A stretch of 64,000 bases of DNA from Diploptera punctata (taxonomy: Eukaryota; Arthropoda; Insecta; Blattodea; Blaberidae): assembly GCA_030220185.1 (NCBI GenBank), contig JASPKZ010009694.1, positions 1 to 64,000 on the forward strand, given 5' to 3'. This document shows positions 43,635 through 54,165 of this stretch, piece after piece. A program made the translations under genes and the position numbers. Numbering within the stretch: the first letter of the stretch is position 1; each line of letters starts with the position of its first letter. The notes beneath the pieces were generated by a model that ran no database searches, was not told the origin of the DNA, and saw only the letters and a program-made list of their open reading frames with translations.

Positions 43635-44179
43635 GGGCGTTACGGAATAAGTATTATAGATTTCTAGGGGCTGTACAGGGTACTTCGTAGATAATGTTTT
43701 CATGAGGGATGCATGTCCGTAAACTACCATTTCGATGTAAAATGGGTTTCAAGATCGAAATACAGTGGGCTGATAACATGTTTCTTGTGTTTCAGAATAA
43801 ATATTACAGATTTCTAGGGGTTGTACTTTAAGTGTGCTTCCACATGCGACCCTGTTGTTCGTTGCACAAAGTGTACCTGCGACACATGTTTTCATACACA
43901 CGCTCCACAAAACCTAGTGTGTGGCTCAATAATTTCTGCTGCCGCCAGAATTCGTGCAAGATCTTCCTCCGACTCAGGCAGGTGTAATACAATCCATAGA
44001 AGTCTATAATGCTTATTCTGAAACACAAGACACACGATATCAGCCCATTGTGTTTCAATCTTCAAACTTATTTTACATCGAAATTGTACGTTTCTGGACA
44101 TGGGTTCCTTATCAAAACTTTATCTGCTAAGTCCCCTCTACAACCCCTAGAAGTCTGTAATACTTATTCGGAAACTCCC
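43635..44179. mobile_element. Non-autonomous mariner-superfamily element with about 200-bp inverted repeats
   Basis: The left arm (gggcgttacggaataagtat, then agatttctaggggctgtac) pairs with the right arm ending gaaactccc. Pairing extends over about 200 bp each side, and TA flanks both ends (43633-43634, 44180-44181). The core keeps a transposase C-terminal remnant on the minus strand (SEEDLARILAAAEII, and in another frame FVERVYENMCRRYTLCN). That remnant resembles the end of the transposase at 63195-63300. It is a deletion derivative rather than a pure MITE. Confidence 0.82.
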
Positions 44180-44204
44180 TATATTTTTTTTTCTATTCTA
44201 CAGT

Positions 44205-44480
44205 GTTCTGCTCTAGGGCAGATCTTTCACTGCAATCATAGCATGTTCATGCTATGCTTTGCAGTTATACTAGGAAATTATAGGTGTGATAGCTTGCCGT
44301 TGCTTTCCACACCGGGGATGATAATGGTCAGATATGATGTTTGGGGACCTTTTTGGCCTTAAAACTACCTGACATTTGTCATACAGGTGAGAAAAAACCC
44401 TGGAAAAAACCTCACTCAGGAAGCTTGTCCCGACCGGGCCCGCTGCGTGATAAGGTAGCGCGCTACCTCGAGACCACATC
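44205..44480 (-). mobile_element. SINE-1, degraded
   Basis: All SINE-1 parts are present in reverse order with deletions. The B box is lost (a gap between gaccgg and gcccgctgcg), so internal Pol III promotion is probably abolished. It lies 25 bp from the foldback mariner derivative. Confidence 0.85.
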
Positions 44481-45144
44481 AGCAAAACGAACCATTAGAA
44501 GTAGGAGTTTACTTGAAACGAACATTTAGAAATAATTTTCAAAATAGCCTATACATTTGCTACACAATTAAAATTTAATTCAAAATAGATAGCTATTCGA
44601 GTATAGTATGAATATGTTTAAATAAATTATTGGCAAAACTATAGAAATAGAGAGTAGGAGAATTATTGGCAATAATGCGAACATTTTCTATTGAAATATT
44701 TGCTATGAAATAATGCATTCCATTTGAGGAAGACAAGATATCGAAGAGACTGTACCAACTCTTGAACTGTGTATGTAGCTAATATTAATTTTACACATCG
44801 CTTTTTGACACTTGATATAATGGAACGCAATAAATATAATTTGTTTCTGAAGTGCAAATGTAATGTAGCGAATAACTCACTGCTTGTTTTACAGGCGATT
44901 ACCTTCTACACCAGTTTCATTACAACGTATTGATGTTCATTCGCGTGAGCCTTGTGGGCTTTATGACTACACTTACTTTTTGCAAATCCTCATACGTTTT
45001 AATCTGTTGTTAACAAGACTCGAGGCTACGAAACGTAAAGTAAATTATTTCAATTACCTGAACTTTGTTTCATTGCCTTAATGAAACGTATACGAGTGCA
45101 AATTATTAACACCAAAAGTTGGTCATATTAAAATTTCCAAGTGA
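44481..45144. other. No recognised feature
   Basis: AT-rich. A frame at 44884-45081 has no resemblance I recognise. Confidence 0.45.
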
Positions 45145-45735
45145 TTTATTTATTTTGTAGGTTTCTCAATGTTTTACAACACCTTCCTGTACCCAATTAT
45201 TCTACTACCTTCATATCTCTCTGCCATTCCAATCTCCATCATCCAAGCATTTATTCCCCATTGCTGCTCAAAACTCCATCAATTCACATTATTTTTGATC
45301 GTCTTCTTCTTCAAATGGCACCCGTTCTAGTAATCTTCTTGGGAATCTGTCTTATGTTATTTTTTTATACATCACCAGACCATTTTAATTGTTTATTTTT
45401 TATGAGTTCCACAATTGAAATTTCAACATTCATCTTTTGTTAATTACATTGTTTGTTATTTTATCTCTTCTATACATTCCAGCTGAACGTCTCTAAAAAT
45501 CCATTTTCTGCGGAATTTAATTTACTTAATGTTCTATATTTTAATTCGTATATTTCTGCTCAGTATGTCATTGTACTCACCATTGTATTAAAAATGTCTG
45601 CCTACGTTTTAGAACTTTTATTCTGATCCCATAAAACACAATTTAATTCTGACATTGTATATTTGCCCTTATTTATCCTCTCATTAAATTCAGCACCATG
45701 ACTTCCATCTGCACTGATTTTTGTCCCCATATATA

Positions 45736-47210
45736 CAGGATGTTTCAGAGGCGATGGTCAATAATTCATACATGTGAAAGTACAGGCCAAAAGTAGATAA
45801 AAGCTCCAATAAACATGGGTCCTGCAAATCAACCGTTGTCGAGATATCGCAATAATTCGAGTTGAGAACCAACTCTAAACACCCCTGGATAATTACGTTG
45901 GTATTTCAAGGTTTGAGATCGACTACCGAGTTATTGACGCATGCCCAACAACTTCACTTTCTCCCTGCGTGCACTGTGATTACAGGCCTCACAATAAGTT
46001 ACGAAAGTAAAGGCACCAATAGACAGAGGTGAAGACACCACTGAAGAGTATGGCAAACGAATGACAGTGCTCTTGAGGTTGCACGATTGTATGAAGAAGA
46101 TTTTCCTCGCCGCAGGCAGCCCGACAGGTGTACATTTATCATGTTACATCAGCTCCTTAGAGAAACTGAGAGTTTCGCACACCATGTACGAGAATGTAGA
46201 TCCAGATCCATAACACCTGATGTTGAGAACAGGGTGTTACGCAGTGTACAGGAACGTCCGAGTACTTCAACAAGGAGGATTGCTACTCAGGAGCGTGTCC
46301 TGAGTCATAGCAGTGTGTGGCGGATTTTACATGGGAAATTACTCTATCCGTATCATCTCCAGCGAGTGCATGCTCTCAACAATGCACACTTACCTCCTAG
46401 AGAGAATTTCTGCCAATGGATGTAACAACAGTAACCCTGAACCCCTGTTTGTAAGCAGTATTCTGTTCACTAATAAATCTGAGTTTACCCGTGACGGTAC
46501 TTTTAATTTCCATAAAAGGCACATTTGAGCCGATGTCAATCCTAATGCAACACACGTGTCACATCAGCAGCGTTTTTCGTTGAACGTCTGGGCAGGGCTG
46601 CTCGGAGACCGCACTTCCTACCACACAGACTAATCGGAGAGCGGTACAGGCGGTTTCTGCAGACTGTACTTCCAGATCTCCTTCATCATCATGATGTTCC
46701 ACTGAACCAATGCCTGAACATGTGGTTCATGCGTGACGGTGCTCCAGCACATTTTCAATTACGTGTGTGACGGATTCTAACTCGAAGGTATGGTCAACAT
46801 TGGATAGGTAGAGGCATGGCCTCCTAGGTCACCGCATTTAAATCCCATGGATTTCTGTGTGTGGGGTCATGTCAAAAGCCAGGTCTACGCTACTGAGGTC
46901 AACTCTCTTGAGAAATTACGCTTGCGGATTGAAGCAGTCTTTCAGCATTTACTAAATTCTACAGGATTGCCTGACAGGATTCGCAACTCATTTTAGAGAC
47001 GAGTTCGATGTTGCATTCAGACGCATGGACAACCTTTTGAACACCTACTTTAAAGTTTAGAGATTGTTCTTAGATACTGATGAACCGCAACAGAAAATGT
47101 GTTCTCTCTCTATTTGCAGACCCATGTTTATGGGAGCTTTTTCAGCTACACTTTTGGCCTGTATTTTCCATCCATGGGTGAATTATTGACCATCGCTTCT
47201 GAAACACCTG
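45736..47210 (+). mobile_element. Tc1/mariner-superfamily element, near full length, inactivated
   Basis: The terminal inverted repeats are about 110 bp and imperfect: left caggatgtttcagaggcgat, then ggtcaataattcatac; right its complement ending ccatcgcttctgaaacacctg. TA precedes the left end (45734-45735); the right flank reads tt where TA is expected. Total length is 1475 bp. The interior holds a transposase pseudogene (46087-47040). Confidence 0.85.
46087..47040 (+). pseudogene. DDE transposase (IS630/Tc1-like) pseudogene
   Basis: The N-terminal 112 codons are open (46087-46425): a helix-turn-helix pair with PSTSTRRIATQERVLSHSSV and the conserved YPYHLQRVHALN linker to NFCQW. After that the frame shifts several times. 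FTNKSEFTRDGTFNFHKRHI at about 46468-46527 corresponds to the first catalytic block, where the family has D in 'FTDE'; here it is N. MRDGAPAHF at about 46730-46756 holds the second D. SPHLNPMDFCVWG at about 46828-46866 is the third block. C-terminal words (EVNSLEKLRLRIEA) follow. The frameshifts and the lost first acidic residue make it inactive. The same family left pieces at 43635 and 62828. Confidence 0.88.
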
Positions 47211-47544
47211 TTGTACATATATTCGTCATATGCTTATATTTTTTCCAAGTCAGTCATCTAAAATCAGATCTTTTGATTTTTCTCCAATTGCCATGTATTT
47301 GGTTTTGTCCAAATGTGTTTTTAATCTCCATTTGTCATATTCTTCCTTCAGTGTTTTTTGTCATGTACTCTAAATCTTCGTAATCTCTGAATTTACTTAT
47401 AATTCACTTAAATCCATATATTGAATGTTACTTTATAGGATTCTCTGTAATCACTATGACCTAATTAATATAATTCTGGGTAATTTAATAACCGTCCAGA
47501 ACAAGCTTGTAATCCGATTTTTTGCAAGTTTATTTTTACATATG

Positions 47545-47735
47545 TCTACCACTGTGGTCTCGAGGTAGCGTCGCTACCTCATAAGCAGCGGACCTGGATT
47601 CAATCCCCGACCGGGACAAGTTTCCTGGATATTGATTTTTTCGGGTTTATCCTCACCTGTAAAACAAATGTCAGAAAACTTTAAGACCCAAACGGTCTTC
47701 AAACATCATTTGGCCATCATAATCGTCATTGTCAT
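47545..47735 (+). mobile_element. SINE-1, head half
   Basis: The tRNA-like head (tctaccactgtggtctcgag), a weakened B box (gattcaatccccg), the leader and the body up to the ATC-like run. The tail half is missing. Confidence 0.85.
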
Positions 47736-47869
47736 ATTCGGCATGTTTAGTATGAAGCTTCTCTATTTATAACTTTGAAGGTTATTAGTTTAATTTAACT
47801 TAAAATCTTTCGGTATGTGTGAATTATGTGTTTCGACTTAATGTTGTGTTTCTGATAATGAGCTGATCA

Positions 47870-48045
47870 CTCATTTGGGGAAGGTCCTCGAATCCTTGTG
47901 TGGTCAAAAAAGTATGTGCGTGATCCTTAGTAAATATCCCTATTCCCGGCAGGTCGTGCCACTGTAAGGCTCGAGTGGCGTATGACACGTAAAAGTGCAT
48001 ATAAAGTGAGAGGTTAAACTGCGTTAATGGAATAGAACGGAATGT
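47870..48045 (+). repeat. SINE-4-like element
   Basis: Includes tcatttggggaaggtcctcg, then cggcaggtcgtgccactgta and cacgtaaaagtgc with aaagtgagaggttaaactg. These words recur at 1-133 and inverted at 33905-34000. It is compact, non-coding and ends in a pyrimidine-poor stretch, so a SINE-like repeat is the simplest reading. Confidence 0.5.
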
Positions 48046-48174
48046 TTACATGTAAAAAGTTCCTATGTCACATTAACAATATTTTTTTTCGCGTAAAATT
48101 CAACTTGAGATAAATTAGGGTTACACACCGTTTTGGGCGATTATTAAATTTAAAGTAGGTATGTTTTATTATTT

Positions 48175-48515
48175 TTAGAAATGCAGAAGACTACATAACA
48201 ATGAACAAATTGTCTTTATAGAAAGCCAGATATAATGAGAACAGTTAAGTCTCATAGACTGTGATGGGCAGGACATGTGGCACCAATAGGGAATGAAAGA
48301 CGTGCATGAAAGGTTCTTGTAGGAAAACCAGTGGGAAAACGCCCAGTTGGTAGACCAAGAATGAGATGGGAGAATAACATTAACTATGTTTTGAGGGAAG
48401 TAGATTATACAGGGGATGATTGGAAAACATTTGATCAGGATAGGGATGTATGGAGAGCTTACGTCCGCGCGGCCATGAACCTACGGGTTCGATAGTACCA
48501 GTGAGTTAGAGTTTA
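48175..48515 (+). mobile_element. LINE-A 3' end
   Basis: The plus strand runs from the GRRLHNNEQ-equivalent to the terminus acgggttcgatagtaccagt. The reading frame is broken early (stop after KA) but the sequence is close to the other copies. The tail after gagttag is short. Confidence 0.87.
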
Positions 48516-48670
48516 TTATATTTAGATATTTTTAGAAGGCATGATTCCGGGCAATCAAAATATTGCTACATTTAATAAGACATGGGTCTTAATCTTAGTT
48601 TTTAGTACGTACTGATATTCAGGTAAGAAGAAATAACACTGGAACTAAATTGTATATTAGTCTGCTAATA

Positions 48671-49510
48671 TTATCATAAGTAATGCCACGAGTGATTTCC
48701 AAATTATCGATTAAATTCACGACATCACGAAGTGAGGAGTGAGTTTATCTAGACAATTTGGAAATAAAGAGTGGCATTTGTTTAGTACTGATTTATACGG
48801 AAGTAAAGTGAACTGTTTACTTACAAATCATTATTTAACTATAGTTATTTTAAAATATGTTATATATGTAATACATAAACGGCGATGTTTGAAAAACAAA
48901 TGAGAAGGGCGATAGGTAATCTTCATCTGCCTTTCTTGTTGTTTATCACTGGCAACCAGATCTCCACTAATTTAATTTGCAAGGAAACGCAATATTGTAA
49001 GAATGCTACTCTAGTGGAGAAAAAATGAAACACATCAAACTGTATATTAATTCATTTCTGATGGCGTAAAATGATTGTAAATATGGAACCATTATATTTT
49101 TCTGTGATTGGTTACCTGGGAAAAAATATAGCTAAGAAAAGTCCCTAAAACATGGGCATTCCTTTTTTGGTGGTATAGAATCAATTGTCTACAAATGTTT
49201 TTTATAATTAACGGGATAACTATAAACTCCCGCATATGTCAATGTGTTGAACATTCAACTGCACTATATATACACTCTGGTAGCGCCCCGTATTTTTAAG
49301 CGGGCTCAGTCACTGCAAAATAATGGTGTCAATACCTTTTCAGAATATGTACAAAGTAGAATCTTTTTTTTCTTTAATATGGTAATTATAACACTGATAA
49401 ATATTTCGTGAAACACGACTCTGATTGGTTGTACAACAGAAATCATTGAAACGGTGATTGGCCCATATGAGTCCCATTTGGGGCATGAGTTAAATAGTCA
49501 CTGTAAATCT
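48671..49510 (+). repeat. Hairpin repeat H, copy 2
   Basis: The longest copy of the family at 23163 and 61223. The palindrome lies at 48684-48776. Near the right end a tatata (49266) and TCAGTC (49307) keep the spacing order of copy 1. The right terminus is gcatgagttaaatagtc. It differs from copy 1 by many small insertions (for example extra bases in tcacgacatcacgaagtg), so the copies diverged long ago or one is poorly resolved. Confidence 0.85.
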
Positions 49511-49734
49511 ATGCATGTTAGCAATTATATTCATTAACAAAAACCTATTTGCACATTTAAAATCGTTAACTATACAAAGGAATTCAAGTGAATAAGTCAT
49601 TGGTGAAATACGAAATTAAATAGTAAAATAAGTGCCTTTATTGATTGTATACTATGCAAGAATTTGAACGTCCAAATTTTTTACGTTCTGTAAATGTACA
49701 ATTTAGAAAAAAACTAAAACTAACAGACTGCCAT

Positions 49735-50104
49735 GGCCCCCACGATGCCTAGTAGGTGGCCTTTTACCTACCATAAAAACACATATAAACGGCTGGCTGT
49801 CCTCACATCCTACATATGTAAAAATCACAGAGATAGACGATCATCCAGCCAGTTTTAGGGATGACATGTGGTCAGCATGTTTGGGTCCCCCCCAGTCGTT
49901 ATAGCTTGTTTTCCTCAACCTGAAGCCGTTATTTATTGTAAGCAACCGCAACCCAAATGGCTCGCGATTCATGGATGAGCACACGATCCCATAACTGCCC
50001 GAAAGTCCATTGAGAATAAGTGGTGATCCCCCCTGTAGTCTCGAACCAAAGGCAAATCCCGTGGCTCTTCGCCACGATATCTTGACTACTCGGCTACGGC
50101 GCGG
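49735..50104 (-). mobile_element. SINE-2 copy
   Basis: In minus orientation from about 50104: gcgccgtagccgagtagtca (A box), then tggttcgagactac (B box), then a body collinear with 10200-10500 (for example ccaacccgac-like 'ctgggggggacc' and tgaccacatgtcatc words). It is diverged relative to the 10163 copy. Confidence 0.8.
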
Positions 50105-50121
50105 GAACTCTGTAAAATAAA

Positions 50122-50187
50122 TATCGATCCAACTTTCGAACCAGAAATGGTGCTAGTATGGTAACCACTGAGTCCATGAGGGCCGAA
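50122..50187 (-). other. tRNA-like relic
   Basis: On the minus strand, ggactcagtggttacca then ctggttcgaaagt resemble A and B boxes. Like 26925-26995 it lacks a pairing acceptor stem. Confidence 0.4.
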
Positions 50188-50366
50188 TCAAATATAAGGG
50201 CGAAACAATGGAGTTACATTTTTTTCTAATAAGAGCAAAATATGCTCTATCCTAAATAAACTACTACTCTTCACCCATCTAATATTTTTGTATTGCGCCT
50301 AAATGTCTAGATTAGAGGCTGGCCCGGTAGATATAGAACATTTAAAAGTAATCCACATTTAAGGTC

Positions 50367-50665
50367 GCGGTGGTCTAGTGGTTATATTCCTTGCTTCTAG
50401 GTCCCAGGGGGCCGCGGAGGTATTCGAATCCATCCCGGCTGGGTATCCATTGATATTTGAGATGGATAAATCCAAGGGCAAGTCCTACCGAGATGTGACG
50501 GTAAGCCGTGGGCCTCGATCCTGTTTACATTATCAGGCTCGTAAAAGAACAGCAAGCCTGAATAAAAAGGCTTCGATGCAAAATTTAAACAACCACCTTC
50601 ATCCCTCCCAAACATACCTTAGTTTACTACTACATCCTTCTTATTTGAGGTGCGAATGGTGCTAA
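50367..50665 (+). mobile_element. SINE-3 copy 1
   Basis: The head ggtggtctagtggttatatt is tRNA-like, and ggtattcgaatcc serves as B box. The body words (aaatccaagggcaagtcc, taagccgtgggcct) are shared with 51523-51690, and the head with the inverted stub at 52545-52610. A 95-codon frame through it is incidental. Confidence 0.75.
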
Positions 50666-51522
50666 TCACCTGCCATTCGTTGAACAGCTGTATGTAAATA
50701 AGCAAAAACTAATTAAGCAATCGATATAAGAATGACTCACTGCAGGGATCATATAGATATATTTGTATTATATTGTGGCCCCGATGGTGTGTATTGGGAT
50801 TGCAAACAGCTGGGGTACCAGCCCAGAGGTCCGATTTCAAATCGCAATCCAGGGCATGGTATTCTTCGTATCATTTCATAGTATATATGATATATATATA
50901 TATAAAAAAATCTATATATATATAATAACATCACACTACAAGCCTGTCATTATAATATGTCATTTATTCTATGTTCGTGCTGTTTGAGTGGAAGAAAGTC
51001 ATAATCCATAGAACTCTGACAGAATAAATAAATATTATTATTTTAATGTATCCGGATCTGATCGTTTGATCAAATCAGATATTTTGTCAATAAAGATTAG
51101 ATGATTTGTTAATAAAATATAAAATGTCCTACAATAGAATAAGATAGTACGAAGCCAACATAATATAAATCATGTAAGCTACATTCCCGAGATTTCAAGC
51201 TGTCGAATATAAGAACTTTCTTGAAATTCTTTTCGAGACATTAATATTAGAAGACTCGTGTGCCGGCTGGTCTGGTCGCATGGCAGGCTCGCAAACAACT
51301 TTACACATTCTGTGTATTGTCAAAAATAACCACTAATAAAATGTATTAGTAGACATGTTTATTATTTATTTATTCACCCTGGAGGAGATTAGGTCATGTG
51401 GTCTTATCTTCTACTTAATCATGATAAACATATATTGAATATAAAAGTACAATAATATTACAGTACAGGTTTAATAAATAGTAATAAATAAAGGGAAAAT
51501 TGGTCGAACTAATAACAAGAGT
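50666..51522. other. Mostly unassigned
   Basis: Contains one more tRNA-like word set at 50775-50865 (ggccccgatggtgtg, then ggtccgatttcaaatcgc) and short TA runs near 50885-50925. Nothing else is recognised. Confidence 0.4.
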
Positions 51523-51690
51523 ATCGGCCTAGGTGGTACAGGGGTTATGTTCCTTGTCTCTGGTCCCGAGGGTTGCGGATTCAAATTCGGCTGGAATCGA
51601 TGGCGTTTTTTTTTACAAATGTTAAAATCCAAGGGACAATCTTCCGAGAGAGACTTTAAGCCGTGGGTCCTACGTTTTCATGCTCGTAAA
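51523..51690 (+). mobile_element. SINE-3 copy 2, abutting LINE-B
   Basis: Head tcggcctaggtggtacaggg and B-box-like ggattcaaattcgg, then the shared body (aaatccaagggacaatcttc, taagccgtgggtcct). It ends directly at the GAA-type tail of the next LINE-B, in opposite orientation. Confidence 0.72.
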
Positions 51691-52140
51691 ATATCTTCTT
51701 CTTTGTCACGGTTTAGTCTTATTTACTAGCCTGTTCCGGCTCCAAATTGCTGCTGTTTCCATCTTTTCTTTGTTCTTCCCAAACTTCTTCTTCCACGTGG
51801 TGAATTGTTGGTATTCTATTTTGAGTCATCCTTGCTAAGTATTCTTTCCAATTTGTTCTGTATTTCACTATTGTTATGTTTAATTCCTCTACTTTTCGTT
51901 GTCTTATTTCTGTGTTGTGTTTTTTGTCTGTTCTTTGATATCCTGCTATTGGTCTGAGGAATTTCATTCAGCAATTTGGATTCTGGCAGATTGTTGTGTT
52001 TTCACTGTCCATGATTCGGATCCGTAAGTAATAATAGGAATTGACATTGTCCTGTATAGTCTCATTATAGAGTCCTCTCTGACTTTATTTTTAAAGTTCT
52101 GTTTAGTATTATTGTTATAGTAAAATGTCTCAAACCTAAA
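51690..52140 (-). mobile_element. LINE-B 3' end
   Basis: An 82-codon minus-strand frame (51719-51967): MKFLRPIAGYQRTDKKHN, KVEELNI, YLARMTQNRIPTIHHV, EEQRKDG and a terminal NLEPEQASK. The L-x-R-P-I-A-G-Y start and Y-L-x-R-M-x-x-N-R-I-P block identify a LINE C-terminus. It is followed by 170 bp of matching upstream sequence. Confidence 0.85.
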
Positions 52141-52293
52141 TCAATGCCTCTCAGCAAATTATAATCGCGCTTCCACATCAAATAATGTTTTAGTTGTCTT
52201 CTAGTAGTCTCTTTGAGGGGTTATCCTGACCACATGTCACTCGATGGCACATGTAGGGAAATAAGCGTAAATAAATTAGCTTGGTCAAGGAAT
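52141..52293. other. Flank of the mitochondrial fragment
   Basis: Shares gtaaataaattagcttggtc with a diverged version at 2405-2445, so the mitochondrial piece seems to interrupt or follow a dispersed repeat. Confidence 0.4.
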
Positions 52294-52524
52294 TCCGTAG
52301 TTGCCCTCGCGATATCGATTGCTATTCTATTCATTCTCCCATTCTTCAGTTCCAACTTCCGAGGAATTCAATTTTACCCTATTAATCAAATTATATTCTG
52401 AACTATAGTGAATACAGTAATTTTATTAACATGAATCGGGGCACGTCCCGTTGAAGGCCCCTATATCATTACAGGACAATTATTAACAGTATTATATTTC
52501 CTATACTATATTATTAACCCCCTA
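52294..52524 (+). pseudogene. CYTB: Nuclear mitochondrial insertion: cytochrome b C-terminal fragment
   Basis: One frame is open for 77 codons if TGA is read as tryptophan. Reading with the invertebrate mitochondrial code gives words diagnostic of cytochrome b: [16 protein letters not shown], then FW with TGA at 52399-52401, then [16 protein letters not shown] with TGA at 52432-52434, then [14 protein letters not shown] and INPL. In the mitochondrion this protein is the central subunit of complex III; the fragment covers the last transmembrane region near its C-terminus, without the stop. Under the nuclear code it stops at the first TGA, so it is a pseudogene. There is no frameshift, which suggests a relatively recent transfer. 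Flanks are nuclear repeats (a dispersed motif on the left, an inverted SINE-3 stub on the right). Confidence 0.93.
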
Positions 52525-52544
52525 GCTAGAGAGCATCCATGCCC

Positions 52545-52610
52545 CTATATAGGGACATACGGGATAGACCCGGAACCAGAGGCAAGGAACATAACACTTA
52601 GGGCGGTATT
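52545..52610 (-). mobile_element. SINE-3 head stub
   Basis: In reverse it reads aagtgttatgttccttgcct then ctggttccgggtc, matching the SINE-3 head at 51540-51590. It lies only about 20 bp from the mitochondrial fragment. Confidence 0.5.
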
Positions 52611-53247
52611 CAAGGACCAAGCTCTCTAGGCCATGCCATCTCCGTTTTCCGTAAGCTAAGGCAATTTTCGATTGTTCCCGGATTTTTTAATAAATATTTG
52701 TTTAGCACATGATGTTGAATATAGTGAGCCAGTTGAGTAAGTTCTGCATGACCCACATTATTAACCACGGAAAGACGGGCTGAGAGTCGCTCTTCGTGGA
52801 AAGTTTAGTTCTTGAATACCGGCATTTAGACCACCGAGATTGATATTGTAATAATCTAATATCAAAAGTTAAACGATGTGCCGCCAACCAAAAAGAGTTT
52901 AAGAGGACCCTGTTAATATGGTGATAAGAATGTTTGACATACTGTTATCATTCCGAGATTGTGTAGTCTTTTACTTAAATCAAGACAATAATCTAAAGTT
53001 AACACTAAATAAACTTGTTTAAAGGAGCTTCTCTTGAGATTTATGACGTGATATTCTTGACAGGTTATTAAATAAACTCGTTTAAATGCACATAAATTGT
53101 AATAATAAGAAATAACACTTTTGTCTTCTTTTACAAGAACTTGTCACTGTTACTACATCTTCTTAACTCGAATGAAGGACACAGGGAAAAACGAGGTAGG
53201 CCCAAATAACTGTTTCATAAAACCTGCAAAAATACTTTTAATTATAC
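52611..53247. other. No recognised feature
   Basis: No gene or repeat identified. Small frames lack resemblance. Confidence 0.45.
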
Positions 53248-53570
53248 GCTGTGATATCGATATAGCGTGCTGTTTTGTCATGCAGACGGTCAGGTTCGAT
53301 TCCCGGTCGGGACAGGCTCCTGGGTGAGGTTTTTTTCGGGGTTTTCTTCACCTGTAAGACAAATGTCAAGAAGCTTAGGGCTCAATGGTCCCCGAAAATT
53401 AACCGGACATCATCATCCTTATCATTATCGTCAATCCTTCACCGGCGTGGAAAGCAACGGGAAGCTACCACACCTATAATTCCCTAGTAAAGCTGCAAAG
53501 CATAGCATGAAAATGCTATGATTGCAGTGAAAGGCCTGCCCTCGTGCAGAATTACTATGGACGGATACTA
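53248..53570 (+). mobile_element. SINE-1, subfamily B
   Basis: Full length apart from a few head bases. B box ggttcgattccc is intact. It has the subfamily B diagnostic caggctcctgggtgagg and a tail ending actatggacgga. Confidence 0.9.
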
Positions 53571-53614
53571 CAACGTACCTACTTATTTGCCACCTGTTTA
53601 AGTGAAACCATCCA

Positions 53615-53800
53615 TTACGGAAGTGCTTTGGCAGAAATAACTACAAACTTTTAAAGTATTTATAAATAAAGTTTATAAAAAAACTTTAATTTTGTAATAA
53701 AATCATATAATGTAACTTAACGTTGGCACAAACTATAACCCAATTACATCTTAAGTAGAATATGGTTTATAAATGTCAGATAATAATTCTTTAATGTAAC
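53615..53800 (+). repeat. Dispersed repeat V, uninterrupted
   Basis: Collinear with the two flanks of LINE-D at 25915-25974 and 26455-26570. It provides the apparent empty site for that insertion. Confidence 0.5.
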
Positions 53801-53978
53801 TCTATGCCAAACTTTCAAATTAAATAAAACCCATGAGTAATATGTTTCAATTACTATTTCACACTCCTAAAAGTTAGTCCTTTCCATGGAAAATCGAATG
53901 GTATCTCAAACTCCAATTTGACAAAACAGTGACTTTCTTTTATTTAATACACAAGTGATCTTCTTGGTGATATAATAT

Positions 53979-54165
53979 TAAAATATATATGTAGTCAATA
54001 TGCCCATTTCACCAATTAATGTTTTTAAAATGGTCAACAAGTTTCTACAGCCAAGCTGTCATTCTCAAGGGTCTTGAGAATGACAGCTTGGCTGTAGAAA
54101 CTTGTTGACCATTTTAAAAACATTAATTGTGGTGAAATGGGCATATTGACTACATATATATTTTA
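53979..54165. repeat. Near-perfect inverted repeat, 91-bp arms, 3-bp spacer
   Basis: The left arm 53979-54069 and right arm 54073-54165 are complementary except for one 2-base indel (caccaattaat against caccacaattaat). The spacer is ggt at 54070-54072. The 12-bp word agtgactttctt stands at 53928-53939 and again at 54165-54176, flanking the palindrome plus about 40 bp. As RNA it would fold into a continuous 90-bp duplex. Confidence 0.95.

Larger units (their letters stand above)
45145..47430 (-). mobile_element. LINE-F copy split by a DNA transposon
   Basis: The 3' part is 45145-45733 (collinear with 54920-55300, shared words ccatttccaatctccatc-like and atttatctcttct). The upstream part is 47211-47430, where the minus strand reads a LINE palm-like series: MQDSEDLEHMTKN, QMEIKNTFGQNQIHGNW, KIKRSDF. 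The two parts flank the Tc1/mariner element and would be contiguous without it. It has several stops. Confidence 0.68.

Noticed and set aside
44884..45081. Exon candidate after a tttacag splice-acceptor-like word
   Set aside because: There is no second exon, no protein resemblance, and the acceptor-like word is common in AT-rich DNA.
46087..46425. A domesticated helix-turn-helix host gene
   Set aside because: It is flanked by matching inverted repeats and followed in order by decayed catalytic blocks, so it is simply the start of a dead transposase.
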